Source: Marsupella aquatica
Lineage: Eukaryota; Marchantiophyta
Direction: 5' to 3'
Assembly: GCA_973895155.1 (NCBI GenBank)
Contig: OZ316891.1
Span: 8,432,001-8,496,000, forward strand
DNA: 64,000 nt
Shown here one piece after another: positions 44,314 to 55,957 of the stretch (positions are counted from its first letter, which is position 1; each line of letters begins with the position of its first letter). A program made the position numbers and the translations under genes. A model generated the notes under the pieces. It searched no databases. It saw only the letters and a program-made list of their open reading frames with translations, and was not told the DNA's origin.

Positions 44314-44730
44314 ATGGCGGAGGGCGGGGGTGGGGGTGCGCAGGCTGATGCAGAAGATGCTGTGCTTATGGACTTTCTGTCGTCTCTGCAGAATTACACT
44401 CCTACCATACCCGATGAGCTCGCGGAGCACTACTTGAGCCGGAGCGGGTTTAGTTGTCCCGACATCAGAGTGGTGCGGCTGGTTTCTCTGGCTGCTCAGA
44501 AGTTTGTCGGTGAGATAGCTAGCGATGCTTTGCAGCACTGCAAAATTCGGCAAGGGTCTGCGAGGACCGGTGAAAAATCTCGAGGGCACAAGGACAAACG
44601 CTTTGTGCTCACGACGGAGGATCTGACAATGGCTCTGCGCGAGTATGGAGTGAATCTGAAGCCGCAAGAGTATTTTACCGACTCACCTGCACCAGGTGGC
44701 GGAGCGTCGAAAGAGAAGACAGATAAATGA
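44314..44730 (+). CDS. TAF10: TAF10, TFIID/SAGA histone-fold subunit
   Basis: TAF10 is a histone-fold subunit of the general transcription factor TFIID and, in other eukaryotes, of SAGA. The 138-residue frame starts at the ATG at 44314 with MAEGGGGG and contains LMDFLSSLQNYTPTIPDELA, HYLSRSGFSCPDIRVVRLVS, KFVGEIASDALQHCK and FVLTTEDLTMALREYGVN, a full match to the plant TAF10 layout over its usual length. The frame is also open upstream, but that part is not family-like. It is a single uninterrupted exon, while most other genes in the window are spliced; either the lineage lost introns or this is an intact retrocopy. No poly-A remnant was identified. Confidence 0.93.
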   Translation: MAEGGGGGAQADAEDAVLMDFLSSLQNYTPTIPDELAEHYLSRSGFSCPDIRVVRLVSLAAQKFVGEIASDALQHCKIRQGSARTGEKSRGHKDKRFVLTTEDLTMALREYGVNLKPQEYFTDSPAPGGGASKEKTDK

Positions 44731-46026
44731 GGCTCTCAAGACAAAGTCCTGCAACCGCTGCTTCCGACTCCCAAGCTTAGGATCTCGAGGTCGTTCACCG
44801 AACTTGCGTAGCAAATCGTGCCCCTCAACAGTACTAAATCCGCACTTTATGGTCTATGAAAGATGAGTCGTCGGATTTCTTGTGGTTGAGAAGTATCTCA
44901 AGCTCGCAGTTGATGAGTGGGCGATGTTCCCAACATAGAGGATGATCATGCAGCGTCAAATCTCACAAACAAGAACAAATCATCTATACCGCAGATGATC
45001 CCTAATGCCACAGACTGCTTGCTGGGCATGTGGAGTATGTAGTGATTTTTCATAGTATGCACTCTAATATTCTGGATCCGGTATAAGTAACAAGAATGAG
45101 GTATCAGTTCCGTAAAGAATTTGTACAGAAGTACACTAAATTTTAGCTTCCATAGTGAAGGATTCGAAGTAGCAACCTGCGCTAATGTTTAGGGTTTTCA
45201 GTGTGCTCAGAATGAGATTTTTCTAGTGTCAGCTGGAGATTCTGTTCCAAAGCTATGATCATCTTCGTCCGAAAGTAATCTACAATTTGAGGGCTGCCAT
45301 AAACTCTTCATCTTTTTTAGTTGATGTTCGATTGTAGTGGTGGTGATAGCTTGAATCAACCAGGAGAGGAACAGTATTGGCATGCTACCAACCATATTAG
45401 CAGAATGTAGTTGGGATTGACACCGGGTTTCTGACCGTCGCCAGATTTGCAGAAATCGCAGTCGTCATTATACTGTATCTTTATTTCTTGGGACAATATC
45501 TCTGGATATATGCTTTGATCCTTTGGGAGAAACAACTTAGTCTCATTTTATATTTCTGTCACTGCCATCCAGACAGACATTCATTCTACTGCCAGAGGGA
45601 CAAACTAAGACACATCTGCCCTAGCGACACGCATCTGTACAGGGTTATTGGAGCTTACCTTGCCGCAGGATGCCAGTACCACTTGAACGACCCAGGATGA
45701 GGCAATGGTTTGCACTTTCTATCCGACCTGTTGTCGCCTAATCCTTGCATGATCTCTCTTGTTCAGAGCCAAGTTGATCTTTGATCTATCAATCATCTTT
45801 GATGTTCAAGTTGTCATCAGGTCAGGCCCCATTTATGCAGTCCGGGTATCACCAGTTAGCAGTGCCAGGAGGGATATCATTGTCGAAAGTCTAGTGAACA
45901 GATTCAAGATCGACCTCGAGATCGAAGGATATATATGCGAAATTATCTCCATCCAAATCGGGGAGTACGGTATGCGGAGAAAGGAGCTTACGCATATTGT
46001 CCACTGAGTAAAGCAAGCTGGTCCAC
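44731..46026. other. No gene seen; 3' flank of TAF10 and spacer
   Basis: Short frames on both strands lack domains. No repeat was noticed before 46,027. Confidence 0.45.
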
Positions 46027-46137
46027 ATCGTACTGAATCTGAACGTCACTCCCATATTAAGGAAATAGATTCTAAAGCTCAACATCGTACTGAATCTGAA
46101 CGTCACTCCCATATTAAGGAAATAGGTTCTAAAGCTC
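46027..46137. repeat. About 56-bp tandem duplication
   Basis: Two adjacent copies of a unit that includes CATCGTACTGAATCTGAACG and ends in GGAAATAGATTCTAAAGCTC or the variant with GGTTC. They are nearly identical and therefore recent. Confidence 0.85.
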
Positions 46138-46779
46138 CAACGAAGCAGAAGTTCACATCAGAGCAGCTCAGCTAGCATGGAATTCATAAATTAAGAAAAA
46201 GCGGTCGCAAGATACCTTCAGGGTGGGGCTCTTAGTCATAGCACATTGATGGCTCCAAAGGATGGGCCTCTTTCCCAGATCATTAAAAAAAGTAAGCATT
46301 ACGATTGAGCTCTTACTACACTACAATTATGATGTCCAGTTGAGTCAAAACACAATTGTCAGGACATCTACTTAACCCGTCGAGCTCCTTCCTCCTGCCC
46401 CAGGCCGATTGATTTTCTAACATTCTGAATACCTCTTGGATCTGCACAGCCGTTGGTGATCTTTTTAGGATGAGCAGCTAAAAGTACTCATTTCTAGAGA
46501 AAGAGGCATAAGATATATGACCTTCGGGAACCACACCATCCTGAGAAATATTACGAATAGAGTTGCAAAGGTGGACAGGAGAGGAATACTTTGCGTGCAA
46601 ATTCACAACTAAAGTATTAATCTAGTATATGCAAAGTGTATAACCGTCACGGACTTGAGATCTCTTTGATTCACTTAGATTCTACTCAAATACAAAAGAA
46701 CAACGTTCTTTACAACAAGACTCTAGACTCGGGCCGATTTATCAGTAGAATGAAGTGTCATTTGAATCGACTCACTCAC

Positions 46780-48346
46780 CAAAGAATTGTGTGAAGATAC
46801 GCGTCAAGAAACCAAAATTGCGTGCCATGGTATTTGCAACTTGTGGAGGAAGAGGCTTGAACAAAGTGTCGAAGCTGAAAACCCTTCGTAGGAACTGTAA
46901 AAGGCAATGTAGTCCATCAGCACATCCTTCAAAACTTTTGCTAACATTTCACGGCTGAAACCGCCATTTCTCAAAATTTAATGTCTCACATTTCTCGTTC
47001 TCCACTTTTCAGAAACTGTTGATGATTAGTTCAGAACTGTTTGGATGTTACCTGGGAAAATGTAATAACAGTGAACGGAGGCGTCTTAGTTCTTGTCGGT
47101 GCTTATTAAAGAACAGGGTTAGGCCATTAGAGAGATCTCGGTCACGATTCACAAAAGTCACAAACTTATCATCCAATCCATCACCATCCTACAAGCACCC
47201 TTAATCCCGAACATACTTTGCCTCAACACTACAGGAAAGGCTGCCAGAATCGCAGTCCAAAATGGCATCAGAAACGGAACGTCTGAATTAATGATCCACC
47301 TTGAAAAACTGACCGATGAGGAAAAATAATAAAAAACTTCTTCCGGAAGAGTGCAGATTAGTGGCTATTGAGGAGAAGCGGGCCAAAGGACAGGACCGAT
47401 CACAACAAACGATATAAGGACCCTGTACGAAGAGGCTATGGTTCAATAACAACCTATCGTAGACCATAATACGCATCGAGAGCGAATCTGTAACTGGACG
47501 GTGCAGAGATCTCGTAGACTAAACCAGAAAAAAATCCGTCTTCACGTGTGTGAGAGACTCTGTAAGTCGAGGACTCTCTCTTGAGCTCTGAATCGCCCTT
47601 GCTACGTCAAAGGTTCAACTTTAAACTCACGAGATAGGACTTTTCATGGTCCATTGTTACACAAGAAAGACGGCATGACAACTAAAAAGTGGATTCACCA
47701 ATTGATGACTCTTGACTTCCCTTGATTGCTTTGTAGCCAGTTATGTAATTTATGTCCAGCGGACTAGTATTGATCCACGACTTATGTCAAGAGACGAAGG
47801 CCCAAAACCCCGTCATCGTGCTTATCCAGTAGCGCCAACAACACGCCTATGGGATGAACGAACTTAATTAAAAATCTCTAAGAACTGAACATGAATACGT
47901 GGTCGCAAATGGCGTAGCAAAATCCTTCACCCAATTCCGTAATAAACCTCTTCTCCAAACCAAACTCTTTCGACTCACAGAGAAAATTGAGGAGCGCAAC
48001 CAGCTCGAAACTGGACATCTCAGAAAGGAAAACAACGAAGCGAAGAACCAAAATCCATCCTCACCTGAAAATTCCGCGCAAATGACATCTTCAATTGCGG
48101 GTCAAGTTCAAACATGCTGTCCCCTTCCGGCTTGGACGTCAACCCTGCCCCGGCAGGCGGCGAATACATCATCTTCCCTTTACCCCCAGGGTCATTGGTG
48201 GCCTTCATTTTCAGATGGCTGTGTGTTATCTCCTGCGGCTTCTTCGGCTGCCGCCATGGCGGTACGCTACTGCCATTGCTGCTGCTACTCGCCTCACTGC
48301 TCTTCTTCTTTTGTCTCCACGGTGCGTCAGGCCCGCCCCTCGGCAT
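46780..48346 (-). CDS. Unrecognised small spliced gene (two exons seen, 3' end unresolved)
   Basis: Exon A (48,346-48,065) starts MPRGGPDAPWRQKKKSSE, repeats the phrase (V/A)PWRQ, and ends ELDPQLKMSFARNFQ at a good donor (TTTTCAG/GTGAGG), phase 0. Exon B (46,894-46,780) begins after CCTTTTACAG and reads FLRRVFSFDTLFKPLPPQ then VANTMARNFGFLTRIFTQFF, ending at TTTG/GTGAGT. A possible last exon near 46,550 (DGVVPEGHISYASFSRNEYF then TAG) has a fitting acceptor but the wrong phase, so an exon may be missing. The basic N terminus and the aromatic core of exon B look protein-like, and I believe similar small plant proteins exist, but I cannot name the family. A CT/GA-rich tract (48,350-48,385) lies in the presumed 5' UTR. 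Confidence 0.5.
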
Positions 48347-49156
48347 TACCCTCCTCTCTCCCTCTCTCTCTCTCTCGTCTCGTTGTACAGTGAAATGATC
48401 GCCCTTTCGAGCACACTCTCTTCTCTTATCTCGATCTCTACAGATATGGCAAACAATCCTCGTCTTCGCACGGCAAGAAAATTGAAATCTGTTGCGAAAT
48501 CGTGAATGCGAGGCACGCAATTGAGGATTGGGGAATGGGGAATTCGTTAGGGCTGGATCTCAGCTATTCCGTTCCATACAACGAAACCACAGTAGCCCAG
48601 AAAAGAAGGAGCGCTTTCGTTGAGAACACCCGAATTCCAAATGGGATGAGTCGTGAGCAAAAACCCTCTCCCTCTGCTCTGTGTGGACTAGTCAGGATCA
48701 GATCAGGGGTAGGACGGGTATATTGATGACTGGGTTACAGTAAGTAAGCAGGTTCTCTTACACTGTCAAAGCACCCCTCACCATAGGGGAGTGTAGCGAG
48801 AGGGTGAGGCTCCCATACATCTGGGTTAGTAAGGCTTGTCAAATCACAGCTGTAACTCAGTTATGGCTCAGGACATAAAACGTCGATATGGCCAAGACAA
48901 AAACACTCTGGGCTACCAAAATACATACCCCTTAAGGATGATCCGTCCAAAAACACAAAGTCGTAACACTTTGGTTACAGGAGAACTTTGACACGCCCTA
49001 GTGAAGGGTCCGACGAGCTTCCCCTCCCCTCCTGCCTTTCACACTCACCAAAACCTCTGCCAGCAAGTGCATTGAGTGCACTTGGTGCAACTCCCATATA
49101 TCCGGGTAGGAAAAATTCCAAACCGTGACATTAAGGTGCATAGGGGTTATGAACTC

Positions 49157-49183
49157 GGGGGGGGGGGGGGGGGGGGGGGGGGG
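49157..49183 (+). repeat. Uninterrupted G27 homopolymer
   Basis: Twenty-seven consecutive G on the plus strand. Such long poly-G tracts are rare, and this one could form G-quadruplexes; its length may also be affected by sequencing or assembly error. Confidence 0.85.
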
Positions 49184-49511
49184 CTGTTACTATATGGAGA
49201 GCCATACATCACATGTAAAGGTTTGGATCATTTATGAACCCCCTAAGTCACTTTATGTAAAAATGTAAAGTCACCAATCACGCAATGACATGTATGCATT
49301 TGGCAATTAAACGACCTTATATTTTCATTGATAACTTAATAAGTCTTCCATCAAAACCATTTAAATGGCCCTATACTTTGTAGCATTGGATATGTCACCA
49401 TCAAAACTATTTAAATGGCCCTATACCTTTGTCGCATGGGATATGCCACCATCAAAACTATTTAAACAGCTACACTTTGTTGCATGGGATATGCCACTTC
49501 CATTGATGATA

Positions 49512-49552
49512 CCCCTCCCCCCCCCCTCCCCTCCCCTCCCCTCCCCTCCCCT
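49512..49552 (-). repeat. CCCCT tandem repeat (G4-prone on the minus strand)
   Basis: A C-rich run with a C10 stretch, then five to six CCCCT units. The minus strand therefore has repeated GGGG tracts separated by single A, a classic quadruplex pattern. Confidence 0.85.
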
Positions 49553-51055
49553 CGATTCCAAAACTGGGTCTGCATGGTAGTCCTGCCATACTTGCTTCTA
49601 GCCGGGTCCAACAACGGATTGGTGGAAATGCTCTCACTAGGTTGAAAATTGTCCTCTCTAATGATGCTTGCAGTGGAATGATGACTTTGTCCAAGAGTAA
49701 ACAAGGGGTTTGCAGTGCTGTTATAAATATGGGCCCTTGTATGGCATCTCCACTTGTGATATGGTTTAACATAGAGACTCTTGCTCCACAAAAATGAATG
49801 AATGAAATTACAGCCCTTGAATCAATGTGGAAGAAGCTCAAGCCTAGTTGGACAAAGACCTTGAGTGACTAGCAAGATTACATCAAAAAGATAATTAAGT
49901 GAGATTTCTGTCATAAACGAGTTGACTACTTTTTGTTTTTTTTTGTTTTTTTTTGTTTTTTGTCTTTTTGATGAAGGGTCATGATTGACTACTTTGACCA
50001 CCTTGTGTAGTAAGTTGGCAATATCGCAAGTTGCATTTTTTAAAATCCCCTAGGCTGTGTAATGTAGCCTGGAGAAAAATGGAGCTTCTTTGTCTTGAAG
50101 CTATGATCTCAGCCCAATTGAAAGCAAGCAAAGTAGATCAGTGAGCTGGAAGGTGATAATGTCTAATCTATTACCTGACAAAGTTTGAGAGTTCTATGAG
50201 CTCATTTACTCCATTTCCTAGCAACATAGAGATGGTCAAATATGATAAGATCATTATTTCACTTAACACTTACTCAAGTAGGATCCCTACTCAAGTGAGA
50301 TACCACATAGCCATGCCTGCTTAGGCAGTAGGCTCTAGTACTTACTGTGCCATTTTCTCAAATTATTTGTGCCACTATCACAAATAATAACACTGGCAAA
50401 AAAATTATATAATACCTGCTATAGCTATAAGGATTTATGTCATGAAACAAACTACTTGTGTCCCAAGACATAAATAGTTATACCTCAAGAGGTGGCTCAT
50501 GAGATCCGATATGGGGACCAGAAACTAAGGAGCATGGAGTAAGTTCCAGTGTATGGAGCCATTTTGAGCCGGATCAAGACCCTAACCAGCAATGCATTGG
50601 ATCACAAAGGGAGGTTCCTTTATGCTGTCTTTGGAACAGAATGCCAGCCAATTTCCTAGAAATTGATGATCAAAGGGTAACAAGGGGCCCAAGCAAGGAA
50701 GCTTTGGTTTCAATCTCAATTCTAGGTTGGATCAAGAGCACAACTGATTTCCCAAAGCAGTGTAGTGTAGGGTGATCCCATCCCATGAGGGGCTATGGGC
50801 TGTAATTGCTGCAGGGAAGTCAGCCAAATGGTGAGGGGGTTACAGGCCATGGTCCCCAAAGAGGGGATGTGTTACAAAGCATAACCCCATGAATGAATAT
50901 TGAAAAAAGTTGCAGCCTTGACCAATGCCACTAGCATAGAGGTTTGATATCAGGGAATCTCCTGGCTAAGGGGCCGAGGGGATTGTGCCTGTACCTTCAA
51001 TGAAAATAAGAAGGATTATGGTTGCTTGAGGCTAGCGAGCTTAATTCTCCAATCA

Positions 51056-51301
51056 TTATTTAGTCCTTCCCTCTCCATTTTTCAAGGCTTGTTTTGCTTC
51101 AAGCTTTGACTCTAGCTCACATTCTAACCTGCTGCACTTGCTCAACATCTCCATCTTACACACTTCATTGTGACAAGGTGGCTTGGAATATTGCCAAAAA
51201 GGTATCTCAAATTTCAGCTTTTCAATGTCCTTAACTGCCCAGTTACCCAAAATGTTATGGACTTGGATATCTCCGATCCATAAGTTTTTCTCAGAAGCCA
51301 T
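51056..51301 (-). CDS. Short hypothetical ORF
   Basis: Complete 81-codon frame with ATG at 51301. It encodes a mixed hydrophobic/charged sequence with four Cys (PPCHNEVCKMEMLSKCSRLEC) and a Glu/Lys-rich C terminus. No family was recognised, and it may be a fragment of a decayed element. Confidence 0.2.
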   Translation of the reverse strand: MASEKNLWIGDIQVHNILGNWAVKDIEKLKFEIPFWQYSKPPCHNEVCKMEMLSKCSRLECELESKLEAKQALKNGEGRTK

Positions 51302-51497
51302 GTACGTAAGTTATTGCCCTAAGGTCACTAGATAAGTGTGAAAGGGAAGATAGAAAATGTGGTCATGTGACCCTACAAAAAGATATGAGCAGAGTGATAT
51401 GGCCAAAGACCCTTAGCCATACCCTTCAAGGATGGAGAAACCCTAATGAACAGATTGCAATGGAAGCATTATCAGCGAGATGATCGGCAAAACAAAC

Positions 51498-51850
51498 TTC
51501 ATCTAGTTTCATACAAACTCATCAGCACTTCATCCAGCTCCACAAAATCTCATTAGCACTTCATCTAGTTCCATAAAATCTCATCAGCACTTCATCTAGC
51601 TCCAAAAAATCTCATCAGCAACGTAGAAATTTCACATCATCTAGTTACATAAAATCATCAGCAGCACAGAAGTTTCATACAGTTCCATAAATCTCATCAG
51701 CAATAGAGACACTTCATCTAGTTCCATAGACATCTCATCAGCAACACAGAAGTTTCATATAGTTCCATAAAATCTCATCAGCAACAGACAGAGACATCTA
51801 GTTCCATAAAATCTCATCAGGAACACAGAAGTTTCATATGCTGTTCAGAT
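51498..51850. repeat. Imperfect tandem repeat, ATCTAGTTCCATAAAATCTC type
   Basis: Eight or more copies of a 35-45 bp unit combining TTCATCTAGTTCCATAAAAT with CTCATCAGCA and, in later copies, ACACAGAAGTTTCAT. Unit length drifts and no frame is kept. Confidence 0.8.
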
Positions 51851-52122
51851 AGTTTCATTGACTGGTATAGGCACTGGAATCTGCAAGTTCGTGCAAGTAA
51901 TGCGAAGGCCAATAAACTGACTACTCTGCTGACAACAACTTAACTGAGAGTTAGAAGATGACCACCATGCTCAGAATGATGGTCCTGACTCTGGACGAGC
52001 ATCCATTTGCACATTAGCACAATTCATTTCCATTGCAAGCTGAAACCATTCGCCACAATTGGTAAGTGGAAGCATACTTTGCTCCAATAGAAACTGAAAC
52101 GCTGCACAGTTTCAGAGGATTC

Positions 52123-52611
52123 TTAGACGTGCGGTTTCTCAAAGGTATTCGAGTCTCTGAACTCCTGCACCTTGTATTGAATTGTCTCAGCCATGTTGGC
52201 CAATACAAAGATGTGGGTGTCATCAAGTACCTCAAGGATGAACTTTTGTGCATTTGGCATGTTTGCATTGAGATTCACTATGAACTGCGCCATCGGTATG
52301 TCTCTGCCACAGATCACAAGCATCATGAAACAAATCAGTCTGTCAACGCCATAATCGATGTTCTGCCACCCACATCCACAAACCCTAAGCCCTCAATCAA
52401 CAAACTCGAACAGTAAGCTATGGAAGTAAGGCAAACCCGGTACTTACTGTTCTGCAGAAAAAAAGTAATTACAGCTTCCTTGTGTTAATGGTGTAGGGAG
52501 CCCTAAGATCAGTAGCTAACTAGTGGAGTGGCAAACTGCAGTTGGATTCCAATGAGACAGACAAGGCACTCACGTTGTGATAAGAAGGCCCTTGATGGCT
52601 TCGCAAGCCAT
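52123..52611 (-). CDS. TFB5: TFB5/GTF2H5, smallest TFIIH core subunit (2 exons)
   Basis: TFB5 stabilises the TFIIH core used in transcription initiation and nucleotide-excision repair. Exon 1 (52,611-52,574) is only 38 nt and encodes MACEAIKGLLITT up to the donor AC/GTGAGT, phase 2. Exon 2 (52,303-52,123) follows the acceptor CTGTGGCAG and reads DIPMAQFIVNLN, KFILEVLDDTHIFVLANMAE and VQEFRDSNTFEKPHV. The joined protein is 72 residues, the normal family length, and matches the expected MVNAxKGxLI..DIPM start. The residues read directly upstream of exon 2 (MMLVICGR) are intron, not protein. The intron is 270 nt. Confidence 0.9.
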
Positions 52612-54499
52612 CGTCTTCGTGTCCTTACTTTCTCAACACTTTTCTGGTATTCCTGCCAGAAAGTTGCTGAAAGCGTCCCGTCGGGTTGATGCTATTCAAA
52701 ATTTCATAGTACCTTTGTCTCTGTCGTCAAGATGGCACCTGCAGATGAAATTGGAACTTGCGCAATTCGAGATGGATAGATTTGTCCAATTCTTCAAGGA
52801 AGGACGATTCAGTCCAATTTCACAGTATGACATTGACAAGCTCACAATCGTTCAGTCCAGTTCCGATTGAGTATCTAGTTAATCCAGGAGAAAACCCTCA
52901 GAAAACTAAAGTCTTAGCGTCAGCGTACCTGCCAGAGAACTGATTCGAATGTCAATAGCACTTTTGTGAACGCTGTGTTACATTGATGGTGGCGATCACT
53001 GCTAAGTCAAGTGTCACCAGTACATTACAGAGAAATTCTCGTTCTGTTCAAAACTACAGAACAACAATCGCCGTCTGGCATTACTTGCTCCAACTGAGGC
53101 TCAATTCTGTCTACACATATTCATACAGATATCTCTGTTGAAAGTTGTAAGCTCAACTTAAAAAATGATCAGTTCGACTTAAAAATTGATCAGTTCTCTG
53201 CCTGGTATTGTGCTACAACATAGCTTTTTGTGAGTATTTTACTCTGCCAACCAGATACTCAATGAAATCCTCCACCCTGAGAAATATATTTTAATGATGA
53301 TATGAAGGCACGTGACCTCGGAGAGCGATCAAAGCTGCTAGGTTTGTTTGCTTCCTCAATCACTGCAAATCGAGAACATACAAGAACCCTTTCTTTGCAA
53401 AATGGTAGACCATCTACTAACATAAAAGGGTTGACGACGCACAGAATAGAGGGCAGGAAGGCAGGCAATATCGAGATGAATTGAAGTGAGATGAGGCGAG
53501 GCAAGACGAGGAAGTGCGAGCTCGATCATCACGCACGGCCTCTGCCTGCAACTCCGCTTCGAGAAAGCTGCTCGTCTCGTCGCGGGCCCTTTTGAGAAAG
53601 AACGCACGGGTGTTTCGGGTACTGTACTCAACTACTCATGCCTTTTGGTAATAGACAATTATGTGGGAGCTGTACAGTACTAATGTAAAGGTCCCCCCGC
53701 AATCATCGCTTCGAGAAAGCTCGTCTGTCGCGGGCCCCACTGACGAATCGGTCTAAGTTAGAGGCTCCTGTTCGTTTTGGCCCTGGGGAGCTCGAACCCA
53801 CCCCCCACTTCCCCGGGAAATCCCGACGCGCTGGAGGTTTGAGATGGCCTAGTGATTTCGATTCCAGCCACGTCATTTCCATCTACAATCCTGTCCACAT
53901 TTTTCTACCTCTGCGCTTCTGTGCTGCTCCAGCCAGCCATCCGTGACCGTGAGCTTCATGAGATTCGGATGAGGAGCGAGGGATTGGCCCGGATGAGGAT
54001 GTTGGTGACCCTTTTCCACCAGAGGACATAGTTGCGGTAACTCTTCGAGTTTGGTCTATGGCTTCAGTAGTTTAGTGGACGGCTTGTCTTCCAGTCTTCT
54101 GTCGAGAATTTGGTCTAGGAACGTTTCACAGGAGCTTGGAAGGGCTTGAATTGAGGTGTGGCCAGTTTTGTCCATTCGATTTCTGGGGCCCTTGTTGACG
54201 CACAAGGATGCATCTTGGGCCATGGTCTGAATCTCCTTAAGCATCTAGGTCGTCGGGAATCAGCAGACCAGCTCGTCAGGTAAGCAGGAGTGCAATGGCT
54301 CGCTCTCATTTGGTGTGAGGTTGTCTGTCATTGGTTCCCCTATTTCTACAACCTAGAGAAATTTTTGTGACACTGTCAAATTGTGGACATTGATTAACGG
54401 AATGTGGCAGCAATTTCGTGTCAGTGATTTCGCACCGGCATGGTTGTGCAGGTATAGCAGCGGAAACGGACTAGGCAGTAGAGCCTCCCCGACTTAGTC
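52612..54499. other. No gene seen; spacer and 5' flank of the rhodanese gene
   Basis: A phrase containing CTTCGAGAAAGCT and CGCGGGCCC occurs twice (about 53,557-53,588 and 53,708-53,738). Frames in this stretch show no domains. It probably contains the promoter of TFB5 on its left side and that of the rhodanese gene on its right. Confidence 0.45.
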
Positions 54500-55957
54500 A
54501 TGGCTTCACAAGCAGTCACCGCTCCAATGGCGAGCTGCAGCAGCAGCTTCGCTGCCCGGGCGTCTCAATCTGGTCAAAGAGCTGCTCTTGTTTCTCCTCC
54601 GGCTTGCGTCGCAAACGCCAAAAGGTACGCGAAGGCCGACTAAGTGTTATGACCGACCATTGGTGATTGGTCGTCTCTGTTGCTGTTCGAGATTGAGTGC
54701 TTTGCTGGTGTGAATCGCAGGAGTTGAGAATGACGTTGTGAGAGTTCCTGGCGCGCTGCTCACCCGTTTCTGCGCCCTTCTATGCAGGCAAACTTTTGGA
54801 GACAGCAAAGCACTAGTCAGTGCAACAAGCAGAAGCCAGCTGCGACGGGGCGCATTTGTGGTGAAAGCATATAGTCCTTACTGGCCGGACCCACAGTTCA
54901 TCCAAGAAGTCAAAGAAGCTTTTCCAGAAAAAGGTGTGGCAAGCGTCGATGAAGCAAGAGTAAGTATTCAACTGTGCGTTGAGACTTGAATGCTTTGGCA
55001 ACATCCACGGTTTATCCCTTCTCGTGTATCGTGCCAGCTTGGCCTGGGCAGTGTAGTGTGGTAAACCAATTATACAGAAGGGATATGTTGCATTGAGCAC
55101 AGTAATACAATCAACGCGGAAATCTCTTGTTGTTTAACTGTGTACTTCCAACAAGCATCAACACAAAGTTGCACATTGCTGTTGGGTCGTTGATGTGTGG
55201 GTTTGCTACACTGGTGGCACCACCCATAACCGGTAGTCCTCAGATGTACTATCATTTCCCACCGGCTTCCTTTTTTGCCTATCCTTTACTGCTGCAATGT
55301 TGCAGCCTCTTTGTCCGCTGGATGTTGTAAGATTACCGTTTACATTGTTTGAGATTTTGTTGATAGTTCATGCCAATGCTGGCTTCCATCCTGACATAGT
55401 GGTAGTACGCAGATTAGTCCGTAACGTTGTGGATGGTGCATTCGCAGCTGTAGTAACCATTTTCTCTGCTTGGACAGGTTCTATTCACTGAGCTGGGCTA
55501 CAAATACGTCGATGTGCGACCTCCAGTGGAAGTTGAAGAGATCGGCAAGGTGCCAGGCTCTATCGTCATACCGATCAAATTGGGACAAAGGAAGTATGAC
55601 CCTGAGTTAAAGAAGAAAACTATGGTCAAGACGGATAACCCTGACTTCCTCAAACAAGTAAAGAAGATGTTTCCAGACCCAGAGACTGCCAAGATCCTTG
55701 TTGGCTGCTCAAATGGGAGAACCTACTCTATGGATGCATTGATGGCTCTTGATGAGGCTGGATATGAGAACATTGTCGGGATAAAGGGAGGCTACTATGC
55801 ATGGTTCAAGGTGTTCGACAACAAGTTGAGGCGCCGCATGAAAGGTGAGTATACTGAGGATTACATGCATGGTGCTGATTCTACTGGCATCCACGCATCT
55901 GGTGCAGGCTTCGAGAAAGCTGATAAGATCGAGGAATGGGTCCCCCCGGACTACTAG
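54500..55957 (+). CDS. Rhodanese-like protein, plastid-type (3 exons)
   Basis: Rhodanese folds carry an active-site Cys used in sulfur transfer or as a regulatory thiol. Exons 54,500-54,624, 54,788-54,959 and 55,478-55,957 have fitting phases and sum to 777 nt (258 residues). The N terminus (MASQAVTAPMASCSSSFAAR) is Ser/Ala-rich and nearly free of acids, typical of a chloroplast transit peptide. The domain runs from YKYVDVRPPVEVEEIGKVPG through ILVGCSNGRTYSMDALMAL (Cys in the active-site loop) to NIVGIKGGYYAW. Before it is a conserved-looking AYSPYWPDPQFIQEVKEAFP segment, and after it a roughly 50-residue tail (RRRMKGEYTEDYMHGADSTG ... EEWVPPDY). Which plant STR subgroup it belongs to was not determined. 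Confidence 0.88.

Larger units (their letters stand above)
48400..51055. other. No gene seen; spacer with homopolymer tracts
   Basis: Includes a G27 tract, a CCCCT repeat, a T-run/G tract (about 49,931-49,961) and short ATGTCACCATCAAAACTATT-type repeats at 49,345-49,490. No coding exon was recognised. Confidence 0.5.

Noticed and set aside
48020-48520. Starting the small minus-strand gene at the far upstream ATG (MRASHSRF...)
   Set aside because: That part covers a GA-rich tract typical of a 5' UTR; the ATG at 48,346 gives a cleaner protein and matching exon phase.
52066-52416. Plus-strand ORF of 116 codons over TFB5
   Set aside because: Antisense to the clearly recognisable TFB5 exon.
53760-53830. 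tRNA-like T-arm (GGTTCGAGC on the minus strand)
   Set aside because: No cloverleaf with acceptor and anticodon stems could be formed around it.
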